NCBI RefSeq assembly: GCF_003086295.3
Contig: NC_092053.1
Coordinates: 113,043,506 to 113,107,505, forward strand
Direction: 5' to 3'
DNA from: Arachis hypogaea
Taxonomy: Eukaryota; Streptophyta; Magnoliopsida; Fabales; Fabaceae
DNA length: 64,000 nt
In this document: positions 1-13,059 of the stretch, one piece after another
Layout: every line of letters begins with the position of its first letter
Position numbering within the stretch: position 1 is the first letter of the stretch
Program-made: the position numbers and the translations under genes
Notes under the pieces: model-generated
What the model was told of the DNA's origin: nothing
Seen by the model: only the letters and a program-made list of their open reading frames with translations
Database searches by the model: none

Positions 1-3000
1 CCGCCGCCGGAGCTGTTACCGGGCCTGTTCGAAATTGCAGCTGCTTCGTTTCGCTAGTTCAGTAAGTAATTATGTTTCGAAAAGCCTTGCGTTAGTATTC
101 GGTTGTGTTCGTTAATGAATATGAGTTTTGGTAACGTGTGGTCGAGTCCTGATTATTATATGTTGCGACTAGAGTTGCTATGGTTATTGCAAAAGTGGCT
201 GGGAGCTGAGGTTTTGGTTACCGTCAGTTCGGGTTGAGGCGGAAAGGACTCTGTGAGGCGTTTGGGTTATGGAATTGCGTTTTGAGGTAGGAGCGCTTTC
301 CAAAAACTATGTTTTGTGTATTGGAATTATTACATATGGATACTGGTGTGAGATATTGTGTATTTGGTGATTGTATCTACCTTATGTATTATTTGATTGA
401 CTCGAATGACTATGGATGTTGGTTTGGCTGAATTGTTGTGCGGCTTTGTGAAACGTAATGTATGAAGTTGATTCTTTAAAGATTTGAAATATGAGTTTAA
501 TCCGTTGAGGATTGGTTTGAATTGAGTCAATTATTTTGATGATGTGAAAGATAGAATACTCTTGAAATTCAGCTTGGGTTGCTTTAATTGATTTGGTTTT
601 GATAAACGATTTATTGCTGAACCGATTCTTTAAAGCTTTGGAAATGAGTTAAATCGGTTGATATTGAGTTGATTTTGAAATAGTTTTATTGAGATATGCC
701 ACTGAGGCGACTGTTGGATTTAGCTTGCTTTGAATTGATTTCTGGTTTTGAGCTGTTGAAAAGGAATGAGAAACGGTTTAGTTGGGACCCGAACCGGGTG
801 ACAAAAGTCCAAGTTTTAGGGGAGGTGCTGCCGAAATTTCTACAAAATCCTAGTCTTGTTTGAAAAGTTATTTAAAAAGGATTGGATTTGAGAAGTTGTA
901 TTATTTGATTTATTAAGAGAATATTTATATTTTCAAGCTTAATTTATTTAGTGAACTTTATGCCTTGAGTTTGACTTATTTAGAAATGAACTATTTTTAC
1001 CGTTTGAATCACTGAAGGAAAGAATGATGCTCTAATACTGATTTCAATATAAAAATAAGCTTTTAGTGATTTCAAAGGAATCTAGACTTTTGATTGAGTA
1101 ATTAAATTTGAGGCATTTTGGAAGAGTTAGAAAAATGTGCTCCAAAAAGAAACCTGAAAGTCGTTTGATTCAAATGAATCGGTTCCTTTTCAAATGAGTT
1201 GATTTTTGGACCGGATTGGAACTTGTGATTTTGTATGGTCGGTTTCATAATAAATTCAATTTTATTTACTTGAACCAAGAATCCATGATTTTAAGAGTTT
1301 CAATGAATTTTAAGGAATTGATATAGGTTGACTTTCCCTAAAGACTTGGGACTCTGTCGAGAAACTTTTGTTATAAAATCCCATTGTTGTATGGGTGATT
1401 TTGAATACTTTGAAATAAATCCTTAACTTTCCATGGTTTTGGAAGTTTTGGAAAGAGAATGCCGAGAGTGGCTTTGTTTTAAAAAGAGAACTCACTTTGA
1501 GTAAATTTGGCTTATGAGCCTGAGATGATTTGAGAAACGAGATTTCTAAAGCCAAGGCTGAAAAGAGTTGAAACTTGATTTCAAAGTGAAACAATTTGAG
1601 AAAAAGTGATTTATGGCTTAAATGCCGGTTTTATGAATTTGATGATGTTGAATGGTGGAAGTGCTGTTTTGTTATGGGCCGGAATGGCTGTGTATGATTA
1701 TGAATATTGGCTGGTTCTGGATTGAACCACGAGCCGGAATGGCTGTGTATGATATTGATTTATGGCTGATTGTTGAATGAGTTATGGGCCGTATGGATGT
1801 TGATCCATGATTGGGACTGAATGAATATATGCTTGAGATACCTGGGTAGTAGCAAGGGTTGTGGTTCGTCCCACTTGCTCTAGGTTAGAGACTGTGACGC
1901 CTGGGTAGTAGCGGTAGTAGTGGTGATTCCACTCGCTCCAGGTTGAGCTTTTAAACACCCGCCTGAGTAGTAGCCGCAGTAGTGGTTATTCCACTGGCTC
2001 TGAGTTGAGCGGGTAGTAGCAATGGGGTTGTAGCTCAAACCTACTTGCTCCGCGATGGGTGTTTCTGTCCATGGTTAGCTACCAGGACATGTCGGGTTGG
2101 CTATATAACCGACAGATGATATCATCAGCCACTAGGGACAGGCATGCATCATATGCATCTATGTGACATTGTTTGGGTGTGCATATTATACTTGATTTGC
2201 CTATGTGATTAATTGCTAATTGTTCTACTTGCAATAACTGTTTGTTTGTGCTTGCATCTTCCTATTTGTGTTTGCTACTGGGACTCTGTTGGACTGTGGT
2301 GATTGGTTGATGGTTGGATTGTTTGGGCCTAGGGCCGTGGTTGAAATGAGATGGACCGATGGTTGGTTTCGATTTTGTGTGTTTCTGGTTTGAAAAAAAA
2401 ATATGAAAGGCTATTTTGGTTCAGCATAGATAAATCTTTTGAAAGGCTTTTGAGTTTTTGAGAATTGAACGGTTCCTCTTTCAGAAAAGATTTCCGACTT
2501 TACTTTCAATGTAAACCGTTGTTTTTGAAAAGAGGCATGAGACGGTTATTAATCACTGGTACGGTTTATCTTCATGTATCCTATTACAGTAATTTCCAAA
2601 AACCCTCTACTGAGAACCCTTTCGAGGATGATGTTCTCATCCCTCCCCTATATTTTTCCCCTTTCAGGATATGGGCGCAGAAGTTACGAAGAGCTTATTT
2701 AATTGTTGTTGTGATACTTTGTATTGTTTTAGTTATGGTTTATTGTATCCTCGCCTTTATCTTGATATAATCTGTAAGAGGGATAGGAATTGTATTGATT
2801 ATTGCTTGTAATATTATATATATATATATATATGGATGTACTCGTTATGAGTTGTTGTAAGTTGTATGGCATTTATGGATGTACGTTATCGAACGAAAGT
2901 ATTTTTGGGAGCGGTATTGCGATTTAAAGTTTTAAACAGGCTCACATTTTAGTATTAATTAGTATAAGTGTCGTCGTAATGTCCGAGCTATCAGAGTCGC

Positions 3001-3039
3001 ACAGCCGGAAGCGTGAGCTTTGGTAGTTAGGGTGTTATA
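1..3039. mobile_element. LTR-like retrotransposon sequence, truncated at left edge
   Basis: No coding domain is visible over 3 kb. The stretch ends at about 3039 in GGTAGTTAGGGTGTTATA, the reverse complement of the TGTAACACCCTAACTACC type of terminus found on many plant Ty3/gypsy LTRs, with one change in the terminal dinucleotide. It holds four hairpin-forming repeats near 1840-2055, a duplicated segment around 1679 and 1733 (both CCGGAATGGCTGTGTATGAT), and a short (TA)n tract near 2817-2836. A 101-codon frame at 2465-2770 has no recognisable domain and I treat it as chance. The other end lies outside the window, so orientation and full length are unknown. The family assignment is inference. 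Confidence 0.5.
1840..2055. repeat. Four tandem hairpin-forming repeats in the LTR-like region
   Basis: Four related copies of about 45-60 bp start near 1840, 1900, 1962 and 2010. Each opens with GGGTAGTAGC or GAGTAGTAGC and closes with a CACTNGCTC-type box. Several can fold: the second copy has outer arms CCTGG/CCAGG and an inner AGTGG/CCACT pair. The copies differ in the loop and spacing. Function is unknown. Confidence 0.6.
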
Positions 3040-3329
3040 GTAATGAACCTAAGTCGGATTTGAGACCCTAACAATGGATTTTAGTTGATCTTGTTTGCAT
3101 TGAGGTCTTACTAGGCCCAAATATACCTTGGACTAATATTTTAAGTCATTGTTATAGCAAATATTATACTATTTAATATTATAACACTTAGTATATATAA
3201 AAGTTAAATATATTTATAAGATATTTTTTAATTCAAATTAAAAAAATTAATTATCTCTTTTTTAGTTTTAAATATTATTTTATAATGTAACGAAAAAGTG
3301 AAAATAACAATAATTACTCATAATTAAAA
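3040..3329. other. Intergenic AT-rich spacer
   Basis: Non-coding sequence between the LTR-like end and the Mutator-type element. Its last nine bases (3321-3329, TAATTAAAA) are the left target-site duplication of that element. Nothing else is recognised. Confidence 0.6.
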
Positions 3330-5054
3330 GGGTAAAAAACGTAAACAAGCCAAGGGCCAAACAATTTTACACAAATAAGCCAAAGCAAAATCTGATTCAT
3401 CAATCAACCAAAGCACATTTAAATGTAGTTCGAACCTACCTGTTTCAAACTCAATTTTCATGTAATTCGAACCATGCTGTTTTGAATTACACCTTGATAA
3501 CAAAAAAAACATAATTCGAATTGAGCTGATTCGAATTACACAGGAACATGTAATTCGAATCAAGCTGATTCGAACTTCTCTCATGCACGCCATGCAACGT
3601 AATTCGAATTGGCTTAATTCGAATTACTTCAAATGTATTTCGAACCAGGCTAAAGGAGCAGAGTTGTATATATATGTTGTTCCAAATCATGATATTGTAC
3701 TTTGAAAATGGCTGTTCAGGGTTTATTTCAGTTACTAGCATATTTTTTTAATAAATTTATTTAAATTATACTACAAAAAATATTTTATTCTATACAAAAT
3801 AATTTAAAAAATGGCTTAAAAGATGTTAGGAGTACTATAAAAATTTGTAATGTGACTTAGGATATTAAAGAAATACTCTACATAGTCAATAATAATTTAA
3901 AAATTAAAATAAATATAGTTATAACCAGTATTTATCTAAATTACTAGAATATTACAAACTTTTATAGTACTCCTAACATTTTTAAGCTATTTTTTAAAAA
4001 TGATTTTGCATAGAAAATGGCTTAAAATGGCTTAAAATGCCCTTTATTCTATGCAAAATAATTTTAAAAAAATGGCTTAAAAAATGTTAGGAGTACTATA
4101 AAAATTTGTAATGTCCTAATGACTTAGGACATTAAAGAAATACTCTACATAATCAATAATAATTTAAAAATTAAAATAAATATAGTTATAACCAGTATTT
4201 ACCTAAATTACTAGAATATTACAAACTTTTATAGTATTGCTAACATTTTTTAAGCCATTTTTTTTAAAAATGTTTTGCATAGAATAAAGGGCATTTTAAG
4301 CCATTTTAAGTCATTTTCTATGCAAAATAATTTTAAAAAAATGGCTTAAAAAATATATGGAGTACTATAAAAGTTTGTAATATTCTAGTAATTTAGGTAA
4401 ATACTGGTTATAACTATATTTATTTTAATTTTTAAATTATTATTGACTATGTAGAGTATTTCTTTAATGTCCTAAGTCATTAGGACATTATAAATTTTTA
4501 TAGTACTCCTAACATCTTTTAAGCCATTTTTTAAAATTATTTTGTATAGAATAAAATATTTTTTGTGGTATAATTTAAATAAATTTATTAAAAAAAAATT
4601 TATGAGCTATTAAAAATGGGCAAAAGAGTATTGTATGAAATTCGAATTGATAGCTCATTAATATTTTAAAAAAGTCTCGTAATTAAATATTTTGTTAGCT
4701 TTTTTTAATGCATGAAATCAAATATATATTTTTTTAATTTTTAAATTATTAATTTTTTTAATCAATTATTAATTTTTAATAAAAAAATGGGCAGAATTAA
4801 ATAATGAATAATTCGAATCTGGCCAATTCGAATTACTATGTGCAGAGTGTGTGAGTGTAATTCGAATAAGGTTGATTCGAATTATAGTGTGTCTGCGTGT
4901 GTGAGTAATTCGAATCAATTACATGTAATTTTAGTTCGAAATATACTGATTCGAACTATATAGTAACGTGAATTGGTGGATTCATGAATCAGTTTTCCAT
5001 TTGGCTTATTTGTGTAAAATTTAGTTCTCTTTGGCTTATTATAGTATTTTACCC
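3330..5054. mobile_element. Non-autonomous Mutator-like (MULE) element with 9-bp TSD
   Basis: The element begins GGGTAAAA and ends TTTTACCC. It is flanked by a perfect 9-bp duplication, TAATTAAAA, at 3321-3329 and 5055-5063, which is the hallmark length for Mutator-like elements. The terminal inverted repeats run about 80 bp and share blocks such as ATTTTACACAAATAAGCCAAA and CTGATTCAT. Just inside each end (about 3420-3660 and 4635-4960) lie repeated TTCGAA-containing boxes. The core is a three-part palindrome (3744-4593). No transposase is encoded, so mobility would need an autonomous relative. Confidence 0.85.
3744..4593. repeat. Large nested inverted repeat inside the MULE
   Basis: The outer arms are near-complementary: the left arm reads AATAAATTTATTTAAATTAT and onward, and the right arm is its reverse complement ending near 4593. 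Between them are further copies of the same module, with GGCTTAAAA and GGAGTACTATAAAA boxes near 3815-3840, 4070-4100 and 4345-4370 and their inversions near 3965-3995, 4230-4260 and 4500-4530. RNA from this segment could fold into long double-stranded stems. Confidence 0.8.
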
Positions 5055-5063
5055 TAATTAAAA

Positions 5064-6227
5064 TAGATAATCTTAATATATACATGACACTATATATATC
5101 AAGGATTATTATATATGATATATAATTTTTTTCTTTTCTGTAATGACTATTTATATAATTTATTAAACAATTTTTTCATCTTAATATTTAATAAATTTAA
5201 TATATAAAATATTATTTAACATACAAAATAAGTAATTTAAGTCATTATCTAGGATAATAAGTATAATAGTGCAAATACTTATTTATTTATTAGTAGCAAA
5301 AAAATATGTAAATAATATAAATTGATATTTTTTTTAGTATAAAAGCAATAATAAAAGTTATGAATTAAGTTAATTACATAATTAAAAAATTATGAAGAAT
5401 TTCTTAAATAATAATAAAAAAGAAGATCACTATTTTTACATATTACAAAATTTATGAAAAAAAAATTGGATAATAAATCAATCATCAATAGATTATACAT
5501 TAATTCTGTCAAAAAAATAAATAATTAATACATTAGATATTATTATTTTCGTACTAATATATATATATATATATATCGATTATTAAGTTTATAATTAATT
5601 TTTAATCTAATTTTTGGTAATTAAAATTTAAATGATTGAAATTATTAAATGCTCAATATTTTGTATCGAACTAATTTATTTTTTTTATTGAAATTAAAAA
5701 AATGAGTTATTAATCAATTCTAAATTTAAATTTAAATTTGAATAAGAAAATAAAAAAAATTTTAAATTTTATCTCGTTAACCAAAATTAATTTCAAGATA
5801 AGAAATTACTTTTTACATCATATATATTGTAAAATAGTATGGTCATTTACTATTTTTTAATAGTAAATATTGTCAAATAAAATAGTGTAAGAAATTAGAA
5901 AAAAAATGTATTTACAAGTTTAAAAAATATTAATTTATTTTTTAATAGAATAAATTATATTTTGATTAACAAAAGTTGTTATTGGTTTTTCTTCATACTA
6001 ACTAATATTTAACGATGGTGTTTCGATACACTATGTTACTAAGAAATATTAATCGATCGATCTAATAACTTTTGTAATGACATAAATTTATGAATTTAAA
6101 AATTTAGAAATTATTTCATAAAATGTAAAGTTTTAACAAGTAACAATATTTATCATATTATTTTGATTTCAAGAATAAATATAACACCAACAAATAAAAT
6201 TGTCCAAGTAAATTTCAACAAAACAAA
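5064..6227. other. AT-rich intergenic DNA
   Basis: Very AT-rich, with a short (AT)n tract near 5561-5577. No ORF, RNA gene or terminal repeat could be supported. Confidence 0.6.
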
Positions 6228-9200
6228 AGTTCATCATCCTCAAGTTCCTCAGCAAGACCCAGCAGCGCATGATCCGCCTCAATGTGCTCTCCAAGTGGTG
6301 CCAATAGGTTACCCCGCCAAAAATCAAATCTTGCTATTTTTTCTTGCATAGCACTAATCTTCATTCAATCCATTGGTCTCTACAAATTCCAAAACTTTGT
6401 GTATTTGGGAGATACATAATTGATAATGAATAGAATTAAGGGGTGGTTTCGGGCACTGGTTGAGCTGAAAACTAAAAGCTGTCATAAATCAGGGAAAGGA
6501 AGTTTTTTCTTTGTTTCTTTCTTTGTTGGATGGGATGTGCTTATAGGTTTTTTTGCTTTGTAGGTTCCTTTGATAAAGCACTGCCAGAAGCTGGCTTCGA
6601 CTGTTTCAAATCACGATATGTGTTTTACTCAAGCTGCGGATTCTTTGTTTTTTATGCACGAGGGGCTTCAGCAAGCCCGTGCTCCGGTTTATGATGTGCC
6701 CTCTGCCATTGACATTCTCTTAACGGGGAGTTACCAGCGGTTGCCTAAATGTATAGAGGATGTTGGTACTCAGTATACCTTGAATGAAGAACAGCAAAAG
6801 CCTGCTTTGAAGAAGCTGGACGCGCTTGTGCGGTCGAAATTGCTAGAAGTTTCTCTTCCGAAGGAAATTTCCGAGATAAAAGTTTCGGATGGTACGGCAT
6901 TGATTAAGGTGGATGGAGAGTTTAAGGTTTTAGTGACTCTTGGTTACAGGGGACACTTGTGCATGTGGAGGATATTACATTTGGAGCTGCTTGTTGGTGA
7001 GAAGAATAAACCTATCAAACTGGAATTAATGCGGCGCCATGTTCTCGGGGATGATCTAGAGAGACGAATGGCGGCAGCAGAAAATCCATTTTCAATATTG
7101 TACTCGGTTCTTCACGATCTATGTGTTTCACTTGTTATGGATACTGTCATCAGGCAAGTGCAAGCTCTTCGACAGGGAAGATGGAAAGATGCAATTCGAT
7201 TTGAGCTCATATCCGATGGTGGAATGGGTCATGCGGCAGGTTCCAGTTCCATGCAGAACCCTGATGGGGAATCTGATTCATACAGTCCTCGAACTCCTGG
7301 TTTAAAAATCATATACTGGCTGGAGTTCGATAAAAATGCTGGCATGTCTGACTCAGGTGCATGCCCATTCATAAAAATTGAACCTGGGCCAGATCTTCAG
7401 ATAAAGTGCATACACAGCAATTTTGTCATAGATCCACTAACAGGCAAGGAGGCAGAGTTTTTCTTGGACCAGAGTTGTATTGATGTTGAGAGGTTGCTGT
7501 TAAGAGCTATTAGCTGCAACCAGTATACTCGTCTACTGGAAATTAAAAGAGAACTGGGAAAAAATAACCACGTCTGTCGAGCAGCAGATGATGATGTACT
7601 CCAGTTTCACTTGGGTGGACCTGATGTTGAATATAAACAGGTTAGTGTACATTTGTTAGGGAACATTTGGAGTATCAATTTGATATGCTACATCAGGCAA
7701 TTTTTTTTTTTTTGTTTCTTTTGGGTTTTGGCATATGTGGTTTGATGCTTCTTGTTTGGTATCACCCCAATTTGGGGTTTTCCTTTGTTAACATTCTTGT
7801 AACTTTCGAGAACTATATCGTGAATTACGGATATTTGACTATTTTCGTATTTTGCCACCATAAGTACTTCTCATCATTCTTGCATGGACTATCTGTAGCT
7901 AGATCCTGATATCTTCTGTCTGTTATGTATGTATGTATGTATGTGTGTGTGTGTGGAATTTCCGCTGCTTGGTAAATACTTTGCTGCTGAACACTTTTGA
8001 CATGTAGTTAATTTTCCAGTAAACACAGTTGGCCTTTAAATTTTGCAAGCTATGATACAATTTGTGGCTGAATTTGTGATACCCTTTTACAAATCTTGTA
8101 ATATTATATCCTACCTCTTTCCCATTCAACCATTCATTAAATTTTAAAAGATGAAGCTGCTTTTGTCTGTAGAAGGATGATAAATGCTTCAGGAAGGAAT
8201 CTGAAGGGTATGAGGTGTTGCGTGTGCATGCCTATGCCTCATGTTTTTTTACTCTTGGAGTTAATATCAGGTACCTTACTTTTCTAAGATGCTTTTTCCT
8301 AATATCTTAGGCATTTGAGTTTAGTTTCTCAAATTTATGTCCCTGTTATGTTATTCAGAAATGGCCGTTTCCTTCTTCAATCATCAAAAAACATAGTTGC
8401 TTCTTCAGCATTGTTAGAATGTGAAGAAGCTTTGAATCAGGGATCTATGACTGCAGCTGATGTATTTGTAAGCTTGAGAAGCAAAAGTTTATTGCACTTG
8501 TTTGCATCTATCGGAAGAGTCTTAGGGCTAGTGGTATATTTCCCTGTTTTCATTCCTTTTATTGTTAAAAGAAAAAGACAAATTCCCAAACTATTTTGGA
8601 CTGAATTTAAGTTGGTTATTCAGAAATGACTTACCTAATTATGGCGTTTCCAGACTGTGGGAGCTCTTATTTCCTGACGATGGAACTTGATAAGGATTTT
8701 AAACCTTTGTTTAAGCTGTTAGAGACTCAGCCAGATTCTTCTGGAAAAGATACTTTATTTGGTGTCCTTAATCAGGTGCTGCGGGTCAAAAGAATTGATA
8801 TAGGACAGCTGCAGGCACTTGAAGATGAAATGAATTTAAGCCTGGTTGACTGGGGAAAATTACACTCTCTTTTGCCCAATGCTGCTTGTCCAAATCAAGA
8901 ATCTGTATGTGAGTTTCTTTCTGATATTCGACTTGAGAGTTCCATACAGAATGCAAAAGGTCATCCTTCAGGTTTTTCATCACTTGTTGATGAAGTGTTT
9001 GGACTCGAGAAAGGTTCTTCTGCATCTCCATTCTCTGTTCAAAATCATGGATCGCTACCTTCACATTATGGTTCTGTCCCAATGAATCTCCATAGTCTAA
9101 AAGCTGGGACCCCATCTCCAAAGTGAGAAGGAGGCATGCAAATATCTCAGGTTAACAATGTAACAAAACCTTCAGGTGTTACAAACCACAATAGTGATTC

Positions 9201-11350
9201 CATGTTCTCATCAGGCAATGTGAAGGGCCCAGTTCAATCCAATTCTGTTGGATCAATTTCCACAGGACAAGGAAGGAGCGCAGCTGGGAAAAGGTTATTT
9301 GTTTCAAATTCTGAACAGGATCTGGCTTCTCTTAAATCTCCACATTCAGTTGACCTTGTGTCCTCAACTGCTATGGATGAAGATCAACTTAGAGTACTGA
9401 GTGATTCCTCTAATGATGGTTTAGGTGGAAGTTGGTCATCTCGACTATTATCTCCTCCTCTACCAACTAGTTCTCGCATATCTGTACCTAATTCCAAACC
9501 TAATGGACCTCAAGCTAAATCACTCAAGGCTGCTGGAGCCAATTCATGTGCTTCAACTCCCGTATGTAAGATACATTTTTTGTTTCTTCTGTTCATCTTT
9601 ATCATGTAATGTATTTGCATGCTGTTATATATATTACCTAAAAACACACATCGCTGCCAAAATGACTCTCTGCAGCCCAGGCAATGGAATCCACAGGCAA
9701 TGAAGATGTTATACCCAAACACGATAAAAGATCTCGGAAGAGAACAGCTTCAGATATGTTGAATTTTATTCCATATCTTCAGGGTCTTGAAAACAACTCA
9801 GCAATTTGCAAGAGGAGAAAGATTTTGGATTCATCTGGCTCTCAACTGTCTTTGCCACAAGGGGTTGTACCTACTGAAATGATATCTAGGGCTGAAGGAT
9901 ACAGCTATGGAAGTTTGATTGCAGAAGCAAATAAAGGGAATGCCCCATCTAGCATTTATATAGCAGCCCTGCTTCATGTGGTCAGGCACTGTTCACTTTG
10001 CATTAAGCATGCTAGGCTGACGAGCCAAATGGATTCATTAGATATCTCATACGTTTAAGAAGTGGGTTTAAGAAGTGCATCCTCTAACATTTGGTTCCGA
10101 CTTCCATTTGCCAGGGGTGATTCATGGCAACATATATGCTTGCGACTTGGCAGACCTGGTTGCATGCATTGGGATGTTAAAATAAATGATCAGCATTTCA
10201 GGGATTTATGGGAGCTTCAGAAAGGGAGCAGTGCTACACCATGGGGATCAGGTGTTCGAATCGCCAATACGGCTGACATTGATTCACACATACATTATGA
10301 TCCAGATGGTGTTGTTTTGAGCTATCAGTCAGTTGAGGTAGATAGTATAAAGAAACTAGTGGCTGATATACAAAGGCTTGCTAATGCAAGAACTTTTGCC
10401 CTTGGCATGCGGCAATTGCTTGGGGTAAGAGCTGATGAGAAGTCAGAAGAGACAAGTTCTGATGCCAAAGTATCGGGTACAAAGTTTGCTTCAGACACTG
10501 CGGAGAAAGTTACAGAACATATGAGAAAAGCATTCAAGATTGAGGCAGTTGGACTGATGAGCTTGTGGTTTAGTTTTGGTTCAGCTGTCCTTGCTCGTTT
10601 TGTTGTTGAGTGGGAATCTGGTAAAGAGGGGTGCACAATGCATGTATCTCCAGACCAACTTTGGCCCCATACTAAGGTAGGTTTGTTTTTCGTGAACTGA
10701 TTTCTGTTTGTTTCTTTCCTTTGACTACAGCTGGTCGATTTCTTACATACTCTGATTACTTATGCTACTTATTGAGTGACATTAATGTGGAGCATCTTTC
10801 TTGTGCTTTGTTGGCTGATTTTTGCAGTATGAACTAGAAAATGCTTGAAATTAGTTTATTTATCAGCTTCCTTTCTTTTAACTTGCAATGCTTAAATGGC
10901 ATCTGTTTTCTGCTATTTCAGTGGTGATAAAAAAAACCAGTTACTTCACTGGTTTCAGAAACATGTGAAATTGTATTTGTGTAGATACAACAATATCATT
11001 TGATCGGAATATTTTTTATGCTTTTACTTTGTAGTTTGTACAGTTTCTAGAAGATTTCATAAATGGAGCTGAAGTTTCATCGCTTTTGGATTGCATTCGG
11101 CTGACTGCGGGTCCCTTGCATGCTCTGGCTGCTGCAACCAGGCCAGCTCGAGCTGGTCCTGTTACAGTTGCAGCTGCTCTATCTTCCATACCTGAACACA
11201 CTGGTTATATACAACCACAAGGACTTCTTGGTCTTTGTTGTGCTCCGCGGTCCGTATTGGATACGAATCATGTACAGGAAACAGTTTGCTGTTGACATGA
11301 GTTGCTATGCCGGTGATCAGGTGTGGTTGCAGCCTGCAACACCGCCTAAA
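6228..11350 (+). pseudogene. MED14: MED14 (Mediator tail subunit 14 / STRUWWELPETER) pseudogene, truncated at both ends
   Basis: Intact MED14 is the long scaffold subunit linking the Mediator tail to the rest of this RNA polymerase II co-regulator in the nucleus. Here the order and spelling of plant MED14 are clear: a first-exon remnant ending KTQQRMIRLNVLSKWCQ; exon 6564-7640 (TQAADSLFFMHEGLQQARAP, LELLVGEKNKPIKLELMRRH); 8173-8270; 8359-8533; about 8635-9565; 9676-10676; and 11044-11350 (GPYWIRIMYRKQFAVD). Introns with GT/AG ends are kept, so this is a DNA-level copy, not a retrocopy. Lesions: TAG at 6305-6307 at the end of the first exon; coding missing around 8534-8634; TGA at 9124-9126 in place of a Trp-like codon; TAA at 10056-10058; and an out-of-frame deletion near 11230. 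The start-proximal residues and everything C-terminal of PATPPK are absent. Family identity is certain; loss of function is strongly inferred. Confidence 0.93.
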
Positions 11351-12900
11351 GTAAATAATTATTCTATTTAATATATATTTAAAAGTATTTTTTTGTTGTA
11401 TGAGAAAAATTATATATATGTTACATTGCATTTTATTCACTTATATAATTTATTAAGATAAAATTATGCAATTAACTTTTTTAAACATTAGTTATTTATT
11501 TTGCATGCAATTTAGTAGACCCAGTTATGTAAAATATTTTTGTTGCCATATTATTTGATGAACCAAAGAAAAGAAAATGTTATTTAAAAAAATTAATAAT
11601 ATATTTTTAATAATATTATTAATATAAAATAATAAATTTTAAATGTTCTTTTAAATAGTATATATTATTTAAAATAATATAAGTACTCCAAGTAATATAT
11701 TTAAAATATAGTAAAGTAACATATTTTAATAAAAAAATATGTTATTAAAAAATTATATCAAACATTTTTTATATGAATTTTTTTTATTAAATTTTTTTCT
11801 CTTTTGCAAGAACAATTAAAATATCATCAAGATATGATAAAAGATTACATAAATATTTAACTTTATTTTTAATTTGGTTAGAATTTGATCAATCATAAAT
11901 ATGACATATATATATATATATTGGAGTCCTATAATATAAATTATTTAACATAACCTACCTTATCATATATATTCATATATTATATATATGAATATATGAA
12001 AGATAAATATATAAAATATTTAAAATATAGATCTTGTGAAAAACGATTTTGACAAACAAATGTATCATGTGAAAAAAATCAATACTAATTTTTTTATTTT
12101 TTTATTAGCCTTTTTTTAAACAGATTAATTAGATATATAACACATTTAATTGATTTTATCTTTTTACTAGTTGCCGAATAGACACGGTAGTGTTTGTTCT
12201 ACCATTTTTCTAGAGTTTAAAAAATTAATTTTTTTATTTTTAGTTTTAGAATTATAAATTTAATATTAATAATTAAAAATAAATTATAAAAAGATAAAAT
12301 ATTTTAAGTTATTTAATATGTAAAATATATAAAATAAATAATTTAAATTAAAAAAATAAAATTAAAAAAATAAGTTATTATTATGTGAACAAAATCAATA
12401 TAAAAATTGACTAATATTATTGAAAGATTACTTATTTATAAATGTTATTAAATTTATTTATTTTCTCAATTCTATTCAATTAGAAACAAATTTAAAAATT
12501 TATATACAAAATCCATCCATATGAAAACACTATTTATATACGAAATACTTCTAAAATCTGTATAAAAATATAATTATTATTAATTAATTGTATGTTTAAA
12601 TTATTTCTCTTTTATCAAACTAAAAAAAAGCATATTGATTCACTGGCAAAACATTAGTGTCAAAATAGTGTTTATTTAATTTGTTTATCAGTGTTTCGAA
12701 AATAAACATTGAAATAAACTACCATTTCAATTCTTTTTATTTTTTAAACCATTTTAATATATGTATTAACATGAAAACTAAATTATCAAACATACTATTA
12801 GAAATATTTAAAGTATCAATAGAAAAATATTATTAAATTAAGTACATGAATAATTAAACATATATTAAGTTCCAAGTATACTTCATAGCTCAATTAATAA

Positions 12901-12942
<42 letters not shown>

Positions 12943-13059
12943 GTCAAGCAACAATATTAAACATTATATATATATATATATGATGAATTATAAGATAAAG
13001 AGAAAAGTTAATTTGTATAAATACACATATATTTTCTTTTAGTTATTACTGTAATACAA
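11351..13059. other. AT-rich intergenic DNA
   Basis: Begins in what would be the next MED14 intron and is extremely AT-rich, with several TATATA runs and no supportable coding sequence. A trinucleotide tract sits at 12901-12942. Confidence 0.6.
12901..12942. repeat. (ATT)14 microsatellite
   Basis: About fourteen uninterrupted ATT units. Confidence 0.95.

Noticed and set aside
2465..2770. 101-codon frame with a hydrophobic C-terminus
   Set aside because: Lies in LTR-like sequence, has no recognised family and no supporting context.
6163..6351. 62-codon frame as a separate gene
   Set aside because: It is a different frame over the first MED14 exon remnant, which is read as KTQQRMIRLNVLSKWCQ.
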